This document shows, piece after piece, positions 26,768-34,434 of a stretch of DNA of 45,664 nucleotides. The translations under genes and the position numbers were made by a program. The notes beneath the pieces were generated by a model. The model made no database searches, was not told the origin of the DNA, and was given only the letters and a program-made list of their open reading frames with translations. The DNA is from Tannerellaceae bacterium (lineage in GTDB: Bacteria; Bacteroidota; Bacteroidia; Bacteroidales; Tannerellaceae), in NCBI GenBank assembly GCA_021203545.1, contig JAJQAZ010000031.1, positions 1-45,664 of the forward strand, written 5' to 3'. How positions within the stretch are numbered: position 1 is the stretch's first letter; each line of letters begins with the position of its first letter.

Positions 26768-28582
26768 CTATTCAGGATATTCATGGAGCGTCCGGGCAGT
26801 CACTTCGCATATCTCCGGTTTACCGAAAACAAAGTCTATTTTTTCTATCAATACCTTTTCGCCGTCTATTATTTTAGGTTTGGATAAATCCATTCCTTCT
26901 ATCTCTTCCAATGGCAGATTCATGGGTATAACACATACCTGATTGGCATACCTGAGCATCCGGTCCCGGTAGGTATAAAAGGCATCGTATAAATTATCAT
27001 CGCCTGTGAATATGAGATTTAGTTCACCCCATTTATTGCCTGCTCTGTCATAGTTAAAGTAGGAACCCATTTTAAAAAGCTGGTAATAGATATTGGTTGC
27101 ATCTCCGTAATGGCCATTGCGCTGCCATCCCGGAACAGAGAAACACAACATAGGACTAAGCACTGTTTCTTCCTCTTCTTGTATCTTCCCGTCATTGGTT
27201 ATAGAAAGATAGGTATTCATATTACGCAGGTTGCCTATATAAGGTAAAGTGAATGATTGTGATTTTCCCAGGTTGATAGTACTGCCCGAGTTTGCCATCG
27301 GTACGCTGATATTCTTTAATTGAATATCTTCAATATTAATCGTTGTGTCTCCTTTTTTATCCCAGAAAGACGAACTGACATATTTGTAAGTAAAAACAGG
27401 TCGTTGTTCCCAGTCTGCTTCCCTGATCATGTAACGTCCCATATATGGCCAGTAATTAAGATAGGATGTGAGTGTTTCGGTTGTATTCCATACATTTTTA
27501 ATAGGTCCGTATTTGCACTCAATTCTTCACGGCTGTTTTTTTCTACCGAAGCATAAGGGGTTAGCGACCTGTCCATTGTGATATTGAGATTCGATGGTTC
27601 AACAAGCTCTATACGTGTTTTTCCTGCAATATATCTGGTCAGGTCTTTATCGGCATGGGAAGTTATTGCTTCGTTCCATGTTACTATATCTATCTTCTGG
27701 CCACGTTCTACAAATTCCACCCCGAAATTTGTACGCACGATATTAATCAGATCCATCACTTCAATATCACCGGGTATTAACTGGCTATAATCAATAAATC
27801 CACCACAAATAGCATCGGCTGTATTATTTATCAGTACAATACGCCTGAGAGAATTATGGGTATCGAAAATATTGGTGTTAAGTGTATAACCGAATTCTTT
27901 CATTATATTGCGCAGAACTACCGATAACTTTAGAAAAGGTGTGATACCATATCCTATGGGTAACTCAATGGTGTTTTCAGTTCCATCAGTTGTCGTTACA
28001 TAATTGCGGGGTTCCTCGCCTACAAATTTCACTTCAGATGAATTCTGGCTTACACTAATAGTTTCGTTCAATATGAATGTCATGTCTTCCTGCTCGTAAT
28101 CGGAACGCTTCAGTTCATTGCTTGTTTTTACCGGAAATACATAAAAATCTTCGTTTGCTTCTTCCCGCATGATTAGTTTCAGAATAACCATTATTATGTC
28201 TACTCCTGAATAGGTTCTTTTCGGCCAACTGATATCTCCCATTTTTACCCCATTCATTTTTTCGTAGAGCTGGCCTTCGTTGGTATAGAATGTACAATCG
28301 ATACCATCTGCCGGATGGGCGGAGTCTATAATGAGTACGCCGGACATATTTACGCTGCCGTGGTGCATGATTACGTCGTGACGTTTTTGGAACCGGTTGG
28401 TGGATTGACCCCGGTATAGGTATCCGATTATTTTCATGTTATGCTCACTTGCCGGCAACGTTAGAGGAATGGACTGGCTACCGGTATCCGTAAGGAAAGG
28501 ATTGGTTTGGCTCATATCCGCCGTAAATCCGGGACTGAGCATAAATTCCTGTTGGGGGGGATGTTTGAGTAAAGATTCTCAT
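26768..28582 (-). pseudogene. Large phage tail/baseplate-like protein, frameshifted twice
   Basis: About 605 residues when joined. A start at the ATG at 28582 (MRIFTQTSP) is out of frame with the main part because of a run of seven G (28554-28560); six or nine would link it to QQEFMLSPGFTADMSQTNPF. The main part runs to about 27500, where the coding strand has ACGGACC: one extra G there gives NTGPIKNVWNTTETLTSYLN and continues through GRYMIREADWEQRPVFTYKY to the end at 26768. Without the repairs the gene is read from 28542 or as two pieces. It is beta-rich, resembling baseplate hub or tail proteins of Bacteroidales phages; the function is inferred from position. Confidence 0.6.
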
Positions 28583-28653
28583 TTTATTTGAAATTTCATT
28601 ATTTCAAATATCAGGCATCCTGTTTGAAAGGGAAAGGATAAAAATAATGGCAT

Positions 28654-28698
28654 AAAAAACCCCGTGCCGTCTGTCTCCCGACTGTCGTTTGCACGGGG
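28654..28698 (-). terminator. Rho-independent terminator downstream of the small phage gene group
   Basis: On the minus strand CCCCGTGC pairs with GCACGGGG and is followed by TTTTTTATG. It ends the 29942-28739 unit and separates it from the tail/portal operon. Confidence 0.85.
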
Positions 28699-28738
28699 AA
28701 AATGCCGGAATGATTAAACCGGCTTATATAGGAGATGT

Positions 28739-29164
28739 TTAAAACAGAGTAGGTTTGTAAATCAGGTATTCTTCATCGAAGAGAAGATACCCGTATGTAA
28801 TAGCATGTTTTACCAGCTCTATTACTTCCGGATTTAAGATAGAAAGGTCTGTTTGAGCCACCGACATCAGTTCATACGGATTAAGAAACGTAGTTTCTAT
28901 CTTCCAAAGCAAATCATCTACTACACCGCATTTATTTTCCTCTTTTTTTAGTCCTACATACATCATCATGCACATGGCCAGCACAGTACGGGCGTTTTTG
29001 ACTCCGTTTTCAAGATGATATTGTACGATTTGTGCCCCTTGTTCAGCACTCTTTAAATCTTTCTCCCGGTGTTTCCTGTCTGAACTGTCTAACCTTTCTG
29101 TTACACTTTCAATAAGATTTTCCGGCTTTTCGTAATTTAGTAGACGGGTGTTTGTGTATTTCAT
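28739..29164 (-). CDS. Small phage protein of unknown function
   Basis: 141 residues from the ATG at 29164 (MKYTNTRLLNYEKPENLIES), which overlaps the upstream stop by 4 bases; an upstream in-frame start 11 codons earlier is less likely. Helical throughout, with a central run of Met (AMCMMMYVGLKKEENKCG). It is the last gene before the terminator at 28654. No family recognised. Confidence 0.6.
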   Translation of the reverse strand: MKYTNTRLLNYEKPENLIESVTERLDSSDRKHREKDLKSAEQGAQIVQYHLENGVKNARTVLAMCMMMYVGLKKEENKCGVVDDLLWKIETTFLNPYELMSVAQTDLSILNPEVIELVKHAITYGYLLFDEEYLIYKPTLF

Positions 29165-29418
29165 CTGCGGCCTCCTTTCTTTGCTGAACGGTAGCACATG
29201 ATTGTGGGAAGAAGCAAGGGGAAGAAAAAGACAGTGAGAACAGCCAGTAACACGGCTGTGTACATCTTAGCTTCATATACCGATTTACAGGGAGTGATGC
29301 CTAAAGGAAGGCGATTGTAGAACCTGGCTATGGAGGGCCATACATTTACAGATATACTTTTTTGTGCTCTCGCACCATCCAGTACAGCGATATCAGAAAG
29401 AATGACTACCTTTTTCAT
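29161..29418 (-). CDS. Small membrane protein of the phage
   Basis: 85 residues with one strong membrane segment (about 53-72, AVLLAVLTVFFFPLLLPTIM) followed by a basic tail (RSAKKGGRR). The N-terminal part is soluble. Overlaps both neighbours by 4 bases, so it belongs to a three-gene translationally coupled unit. It could be a second holin, antiholin or superinfection-exclusion protein; sequence does not decide. Confidence 0.55.
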   Translation of the reverse strand: MKKVVILSDIAVLDGARAQKSISVNVWPSIARFYNRLPLGITPCKSVYEAKMYTAVLLAVLTVFFFPLLLPTIMCYRSAKKGGRR

Positions 29419-29942
29419 GCCGTAGCCTCCTTTCTTTTATTTACTATCTTCTTTTCAAAAATAATAGTACTATCACTCATAGAGCATACTCCATCCAGTC
29501 CGTTCGATAGTTCTATCGGATATACATCCGCCACCGGATTATTCCGTCCGCGGGCGTAACAGAAGATAGTACGCATCAGTTCGTCGATGGTTTTGTAATA
29601 GAATATTCTCCAGCCACCGTCACCATCGATATTATCAACAACGGCAGACTGTATATCCTTTAGTTCGGTTACGGATATTACTTCGGGGTCCTGATAAATA
29701 TTTCTACGGTGAATACTATCTACCCGGCCACAGAAATCATTATAAGCATCATCATGCAAATCTGCCGGATGATTAAGATGGGCAAGGGTTGTAAAATAAT
29801 AAGGAGTATCTGCCAGATAGGAATAAGAGTCTGATTGTACATCAGTTTTAAAGGTAACAGTATAAACTATGCAATATGCACCTTGTTTACACTCACGATT
29901 TGTGCCCGTAATGTGGGCGGACGGTTTGTTTTTGGTTTTCAT
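29415..29942 (-). CDS. Phage protein of unknown function, first of a three-gene unit
   Basis: 175 residues, mixed alpha/beta (YCIVYTVTFKTDVQSDSYSY, YFTTLAHLNHPADLHDDAYN, IDGDGGWRIFYYKTIDELMR). The start codon lies at the end of the right-hand stem of a perfect 20-base inverted repeat, so its translation may depend on RNA folding. No family recognised. Confidence 0.6.
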   Translation of the reverse strand: MKTKNKPSAHITGTNRECKQGAYCIVYTVTFKTDVQSDSYSYLADTPYYFTTLAHLNHPADLHDDAYNDFCGRVDSIHRRNIYQDPEVISVTELKDIQSAVVDNIDGDGGWRIFYYKTIDELMRTIFCYARGRNNPVADVYPIELSNGLDGVCSMSDSTIIFEKKIVNKRKEATA

Positions 29943-30022
29943 ACTGTAATGACTTTTGACTTTTTAGGCAGAAAAAAAAGAACGGCTGCCATTTCCCGCT
30001 TCGTCAAAAGTCATTACAGTAT
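29941..30022. repeat. Perfect 20-base inverted repeat at a start codon
   Basis: The arms 29941-29960 and 30003-30022 are exactly complementary (right arm GTCAAAAGTCATTACAGTAT on the plus strand). The 42 bases between contain a smaller hairpin, GGCAG/CTGCC. On the minus-strand RNA the start codon of the 29942 gene begins inside the second arm. Confidence 0.8.
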
Positions 30023-30083
30023 TCTCCGAAAAGAGCACTTAAAATGTTGGGAAAGGCAACCGCCTATATCATCATGTTTGGAC

Positions 30084-30122
30084 ATAAAAAATGCCCGCAA
30101 TATTTTCGAGCACTAACCGGGC
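30084..30122 (-). terminator. Rho-independent terminator after the HIRAN gene
   Basis: On the minus strand GCCCG pairs with CGGGC and is followed by ATTTTTTATG. It ends the transcript of the HIRAN gene and of the small membrane protein upstream. Confidence 0.7.
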
Positions 30123-30157
30123 TCATTCGGTGTTGAATTCTGTAAAAACTTTTGACT

Positions 30158-31264
30158 CTACAAACATACGGACTTTTTTTGGATGAAAAAACTACTTGCC
30201 AACTTTTTTAATGATTTCCCTAACCGTTCTTTTAAAGACTCAATATAATCAAATCCTTTATAATTACCTTGTAATCTTCCAATAGCATAAGTCAAAATTT
30301 TGCAATCCGATTCGTAGTCTTTCAACTTTCCAAATAAAATGCTCAATCTTAATACTGCGTCATAGAATACTTTCCTATAGATATCTTTACTTTGCAGAAT
30401 CTTGATATATTCATTAATGGCTCGTTCTGTATTACCTTCTTTCTCAGCTTTCCTACCTTCTTCAAATAATAAATCAGCCAAAACATCCAAATGGTAATTC
30501 AGACCTAAACTGACAGAACTTTTGTCTTCAAATTCAAAGTCTACATTAACAGAAAATAAATTATCCATTAAATAGTCGTAATTTAGTGAAATCAGTTTTA
30601 TAGGAGACAAGTTTTCCAGTTCATCGAATTCATCTTCTTTGCTTAATTCCTTATACAAATCAACAACATTCTTAGTGTCGAAATATCTTTTGAGTTGAGA
30701 ATTCTTCATTTCTCTGTTTTCTTCAATAATAAAAGATGGGGGATCTTCTATATCTAAAGTGTATGTAGCATCTGTATTAATGCTAATTCGCTTTTTTATT
30801 GGAGCCAATAAAACCCAGTAATAAGGAGTTCTACCTTCTGATATTTTACGGATTTCACATTTGAAATTCTCACCGGATGAGATGTTGTTTTGTACTTCTT
30901 CCAATGCTTCTTCCGGAACATATCCCAATTTTACGCCATTCGTAGTTCTTACACTAATTGCCTTTTCGTTGTAAGAATTGTTAGGTTCAGATATTAATTC
31001 TATCTGTTCATATTCTCTCACATTTTCAAGCAGCTTCTTTTCTTCATTGTTTAGATAATGAGTTCCAGCTACTTCAAATTTAATACTTCCACTTGGATTA
31101 AAATATACTTTTGGTTTTTCCGTTTTTAGGATCGAAACTCTTTCAGAAGAGACATAAGGAGTTTTTACGGAATTTATCGGTCTATTTTCTTTCTTTGCAG
31201 ACCCAACAGCCAGAGCAATAATTATTATCACTATGGCTACAATAAAAATAATTGTTACCATCAT
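30158..31264 (-). CDS. Membrane-anchored HIRAN-domain protein with TPR-like C terminus
   Basis: 368 residues with three parts. An N-terminal membrane segment (about 3-24, TIIFIVAIVIIIIALAVG) is followed by a HIRAN domain (about 55-150): IKFEVAGTHYLNNEEKKLL, then ELISEPNNSYNEKAISVRTT and LGYVPEEALEEVQ, the usual EP-N-x-A-I and GYVP marks. The C-terminal third (about 265-360) is helical and TPR-like (KAEKEGNTERAINEYIKILQ). HIRAN domains bind DNA 3' ends or act as sensors in SNF2 helicases; a membrane-tethered, helicase-free version in a prophage is unusual and suggests cargo. Its base composition is lower in G+C than the flanking structural genes. It is probably co-transcribed with the gene at 31305-31721. 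Confidence 0.75.
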   Translation of the reverse strand: MMVTIIFIVAIVIIIIALAVGSAKKENRPINSVKTPYVSSERVSILKTEKPKVYFNPSGSIKFEVAGTHYLNNEEKKLLENVREYEQIELISEPNNSYNEKAISVRTTNGVKLGYVPEEALEEVQNNISSGENFKCEIRKISEGRTPYYWVLLAPIKKRISINTDATYTLDIEDPPSFIIEENREMKNSQLKRYFDTKNVVDLYKELSKEDEFDELENLSPIKLISLNYDYLMDNLFSVNVDFEFEDKSSVSLGLNYHLDVLADLLFEEGRKAEKEGNTERAINEYIKILQSKDIYRKVFYDAVLRLSILFGKLKDYESDCKILTYAIGRLQGNYKGFDYIESLKERLGKSLKKLASSFFIQKKSVCL

Positions 31265-31304
31265 ATAAGTGGTTTAAAGGGTTAACCTGGAATATTAAAT
31301 GAAT

Positions 31305-31721
31305 TTATTTATACCTTCCAATAGCCGCGTTTCTCTTAGCATTATATAAATCGGATAGTTTTAAGTAGTCCAACTGTACATCAATGCTTTTTAATTCTAT
31401 TTCAAATCTTTTGTTGAGTTTTTCCAAACAATTTTGTTTGAACTGTTCATTTCCAGCCGTTGCATACTGTTTAAATTCAGGGGAGTTGATAATAATAGGA
31501 TAAAGTAGTTCTTTTGCTTTTTCCTTATCTCCGGAGACAGCCCACATAAAAAATACGGGGTCTAAACTTTCAGGTTCTTCCTCTTTAGTAAGTATTGACC
31601 TAATACCATTTACGTCTTCGGTCATTTTCCATACTTTGAAAAATAAAATAATCTGCAAAATACCAAACGCAAATGCTACAATCCAGATTATAATCTCAAC
31701 TACAGTTAATTCGTCCATCAT
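31305..31721 (-). CDS. Small membrane protein paired with the HIRAN gene
   Basis: 138 residues. One N-terminal membrane helix (about 7-29, VEIIIWIVAFAFGILQIILF) precedes a soluble helical part with KLNKRFEIELKSIDVQLDYL. The two genes are 40 bases apart and begin with similar leaders (CATATAAG followed by TTTAAAG just upstream of each start), suggesting a unit. It carries a good promoter with an operator-like palindrome. No family recognised. Confidence 0.6.
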   Translation of the reverse strand: MMDELTVVEIIIWIVAFAFGILQIILFFKVWKMTEDVNGIRSILTKEEEPESLDPVFFMWAVSGDKEKAKELLYPIIINSPEFKQYATAGNEQFKQNCLEKLNKRFEIELKSIDVQLDYLKLSDLYNAKRNAAIGRYK

Positions 31722-31745
31722 ATAAGTTCTTTAAAGTTAGAGGCG

Positions 31746-31777
31746 TGAAGATACAAAGAAATTGACATATGTCAATT
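31746..31777 (-). promoter_or_regulatory. Promoter with operator-like palindrome for the HIRAN gene pair
   Basis: On the minus strand TTG (31773-31775) and TATCTTCA (31746-31753, TAnnTTTG with two mismatches) are 19 bases apart. The -33 lies within AATTGACATATGTCAATT (31760-31777), an exact 18-base palindrome, so a dimeric repressor binding there would block transcription. Confidence 0.5.
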
Positions 31778-31842
31778 AATCAGGGGTTAAGTTGATTTTA
31801 AGGAGGGAATATTTGGGAGGGAAAGTTAAAAACAATAGATTT

Positions 31843-31878
31843 ATGGCGAAAACTAAATTTTTCATAGTTAAGGTTTAG
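31843..31878 (+). CDS. Possible 11-residue peptide on an orphan plus-strand transcript
   Basis: ATG GCG AAA ... TAG encodes MAKTKFFIVKV. Two GGAGGG stretches lie upstream, and a terminator follows one base after the stop. Short peptides are easily found by chance; the terminator is the main support. Confidence 0.25.
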   Translation: MAKTKFFIVKV

Positions 31879-31879
31879 T

Positions 31880-31915
31880 AAGGTCCGGGTCGTGAGGTTC
31901 GGACCTTTTTATTTT
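31880..31915 (+). terminator. Plus-strand terminator with no obvious gene
   Basis: AAGGTCCG at 31880-31887 pairs with CGGACCTT at 31900-31907, followed by TTTATTTTA on the plus strand only. It implies a short plus-strand RNA from about 31780 to 31910. Confidence 0.6.
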
Positions 31916-32211
31916 ATCCTCCCATTCTCAAACACTCCTTTGATATCTGTATCTTTAATGGAAAATGAGAGACGGGTATGGTCGCACTTTTTTTGTTCGG
32001 CGGCGGCTGTGAAATTGATGTAAAAAAGGATGTTGCTTAATACATCTTTGTGTTTGGATTCGGGGTATATGTTCCAAATCTCTTTTATTATTTCGGCACT
32101 TACTTCTGTTTCGTTTATCGTAATGCCGCCTTGTTTTACGATGCTGTCTATTGCTTCGTATTTCTGTATAGCCGGTTGTAGGTTGACCGGTTTCTTTTTG
32201 AATAGATTCAT
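31909..32211 (-). CDS. Small phage protein of unknown function
   Basis: 100 residues starting MNLFKKKPVNLQPAIQKYEA, helical and charged. It follows the structural gene at 32244 by 32 bases and ends within the plus-strand terminator. No family recognised; position suggests a structural or assembly role. Confidence 0.6.
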   Translation of the reverse strand: MNLFKKKPVNLQPAIQKYEAIDSIVKQGGITINETEVSAEIIKEIWNIYPESKHKDVLSNILFYINFTAAAEQKKCDHTRLSFSIKDTDIKGVFENGRIK

Positions 32212-32243
32212 ACTTCTTTTTTTTTTGCAAAGTTATTTATTTA

Positions 32244-32768
32244 TCATTCAAGATAGTCTGATTCGCTGAAACATATTTTATCGAACTCGGATACCTGAAT
32301 GGTAACAAGTACCATAAACCAGCCGTCGGAGGCCATGGGGCCGAGTGTTTCATAACGTACGTTTGTCAGGTCTACGTATGCCAGTGGGTCGGGGTTCTTT
32401 GGGTCACGGCGTGTTTTGGCTTTTTTTACGTCCTGCTCAAGATATAGGAGGAACTTTTTAGCATGCAGAAAACAGTCTGCTTTCGCATCCGCCTGTATCC
32501 GGTAATCTGCCATATCTACACCCCATTTCATAAACAGCAGCTTTACATACGGATAGTCGAAACGTTTCGTAATATCAATCGTTCCTTCCAGGTGGGTAAC
32601 GATACCACAGCACGGGTCGCCGGGTGGGTCCACGCTGATATAGTTTTGCAGCATCTCATCGATAGCCATCTCATCATTCACCCGGAAGAAGCGTCGCCGC
32701 CCTTCCGAGTGTTGTATAGGCTTGTACTTTTCAGCCCATTGTTCCATGTATATATCAAAACGAAACAT
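32244..32768 (-). CDS. Phage structural protein, tail-adaptor type
   Basis: 174 residues (MFRFDIYMEQWAEKYKPIQH ... DKICFSESDYLE), alpha/beta with a Trp/Tyr-rich start. It contains ADCFLHAKKFLLYLEQDVKK and VDLTNVRYETLGPMASDGWF. The layout resembles tail-completion or adaptor proteins, but there is no decisive motif. It lies 21 bases downstream of the endolysin gene. Confidence 0.5.
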   Translation of the reverse strand: MFRFDIYMEQWAEKYKPIQHSEGRRRFFRVNDEMAIDEMLQNYISVDPPGDPCCGIVTHLEGTIDITKRFDYPYVKLLFMKWGVDMADYRIQADAKADCFLHAKKFLLYLEQDVKKAKTRRDPKNPDPLAYVDLTNVRYETLGPMASDGWFMVLVTIQVSEFDKICFSESDYLE

Positions 32769-32789
32769 ACGTATCTGTTATGAAATTTC

Positions 32790-33251
32790 TTACAATCTTT
32801 CGCCTTTATAAGAACTATTGTATAATACCTGCCGCCTGTTGGCTCTTTTGGTAGTATACGACAGGTGGATAAAGGTATCATATAAAATAGCCTGGTCGAA
32901 ATCGAGTCCACTGGCCAAAAGCACATGCAGGACACTGATAGGTTTTATATAATAGGTTTTACCGCCATACTTGAAATAAAACTTATTGTCTGCCGCTTCT
33001 CCTGTCCGGTGCTGGGAAGATTCCACTCCGCCGACAGCCACATTTAATTTCTGCGACCTATAACCCGATGAAATTACATCCTGCCATCCGGTTCTATCAC
33101 ACAGGGGTTGTAACAGGTTATTTACAAACGACTGAATTGCCGGCTTTACTGATGTGGGGATAGTATTATCAATCCCTTTCTGATTAGCTGTTGTACTATA
33201 TGAAAATTCACTCCAACTAAAATTCTTGCTTATTTTTGTCATCTTCTTCAA
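32790..33251 (-). CDS. Endolysin, Peptidase_M15-type
   Basis: 153 residues. Zn-peptidase features are clear: SSGYRSQKLN, the metal-binding HRTGEAADNKFYF (His and Asp), and the later FIHLSY with the second His, matching Peptidase_M15_3 enzymes that cleave peptidoglycan stem peptides. The product starts MKKMTKISKNFSWSEF with no signal sequence, so it depends on the holin next to it. Its start overlaps the end of the holin gene by 35 bases. Confidence 0.9.
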   Translation of the reverse strand: MKKMTKISKNFSWSEFSYSTTANQKGIDNTIPTSVKPAIQSFVNNLLQPLCDRTGWQDVISSGYRSQKLNVAVGGVESSQHRTGEAADNKFYFKYGGKTYYIKPISVLHVLLASGLDFDQAILYDTFIHLSYTTKRANRRQVLYNSSYKGERL

Positions 33252-33630
33252 TTTTAATAAAATCAGATTTACTCTGAAATTTAACTTTTACCTTTTTTCC
33301 ACGTATAGCATAGTAGTTGACTAAGCAACTTTCAAACTCTATTCCGTAGATTATCACGAGTATCAGCATGGGAGGCACATACTCCCATACCTTTTCACCA
33401 ATGGATTTACCCATAAAATAGGTGATTATCACCCATAAGATATATCCAAAGAGTTTATCAAAAGTCCTCCGGAGTGCCCGGGAACGTTTAATTTTCTCAC
33501 GCCGTACTGTGGCTGCTCGTAGTCCGAAGTAGAGGTCTGCAAAAACTAACGAAACAGCCAGAAGGAGTAGCCATTTAGACCACTCCAGAAACTCATAAAA
33601 TTTAAGTAGTAGTGTATCCATGTGTGTCAT
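33217..33630 (-). CDS. Phage holin
   Basis: 137 residues (an ATG three codons in, at 33621, is also possible). Three membrane helices are visible: about 21-35 (WLLLLAVSLVFADLY), 63-78 (ILWVIITYFMGKSIGE) and 88-110 (PPMLILVIIYGIEFESCLVN). A basic segment (RREKIKRSRALRRTF) and a polar C-terminal tail complete a typical Bacteroidales holin. It is read together with the overlapping endolysin gene and would form the membrane lesion that releases it. Confidence 0.75.
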   Translation of the reverse strand: MTHMDTLLLKFYEFLEWSKWLLLLAVSLVFADLYFGLRAATVRREKIKRSRALRRTFDKLFGYILWVIITYFMGKSIGEKVWEYVPPMLILVIIYGIEFESCLVNYYAIRGKKVKVKFQSKSDFIKIEEDDKNKQEF

Positions 33631-33662
33631 ATTAATTAATCTGTTTTGGGGTTAAGATTATT

Positions 33663-34337
33663 TTAGAGAATAAAACCTTCATAAATTTCAATCCATGCTT
33701 GTCTCAGTTCATCATCATCACTTCCTGCAACAACATAGTATTTCTTATCCTTATATGTTACCCAGTATTCCACCAGTATATAAGTGCCGACTGTTATACT
33801 GTCGAAGACTGTTCCTGAAGCTGAACTCTCTATTACTTTTCTCCACGATTCAACAGACGATGCTGCAGTTGCACGTCTTGTGGTAGGTATGGATAAAATT
33901 TCAGAGGACCTGATTATAGCCCCTAATTCAGTGGCATTTATTCTCGTTACTTCAATATTCAGATTGTCAATGGCTATACTAACAACTGCTCCAGTATCAA
34001 CCAAACTTCCCTGATATACTATCTTACTTCCATTATTATCACTGCCCCCCCTCACCATCTTCTGACGACTCCAATAGTCCGTCTGTTAAATCACCATAAT
34101 TCTCCGGAGTCATTGTTTGGGAAGTACTGTCTTTAGAAACGACAGTTGTATCAGCCATTTTATCCCTGACAACGTTTTTCCCGTCAGATGATATAAAGAG
34201 ATAAGGGGTTCCTTTATCTATTAGAGAAGAAAAGGATACCTGATTTGGAGAATGCGTTCGTATATATCCCGGTTTGCCTCCGGAAGCATGTTCTATCAAG
34301 ATAGAACCGCTCGCTTGTTTTTTATGATTGTTGGCAT
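33663..34337 (-). pseudogene. Phage tail-region protein, frameshifted at two homopolymers
   Basis: About 225 residues when joined. The start at 34337 (MPTIIK) is out of frame with the body because a run of six A (34318-34323) should be seven, giving MPTIIKKQASGSILIEHASG. A second break at a run of seven G (34045-34051) separates LLESSEDGEGG from SDNNGSKIVYQGSLVD; six or nine joins them and the frame runs to 33663. The second half is beta-rich with a Ser/Thr/Val region. Function unknown; it lies between the fibre and holin genes. Confidence 0.65.
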
Positions 34338-34434
34338 GGCGTTTTTATTTTTTGTTTTTATTTTTCAACTAAAATATATGATAGTTATTTGGTAAAAAAG
34401 GACAAATATGATAGGAATAACTCGAATTATCCAG

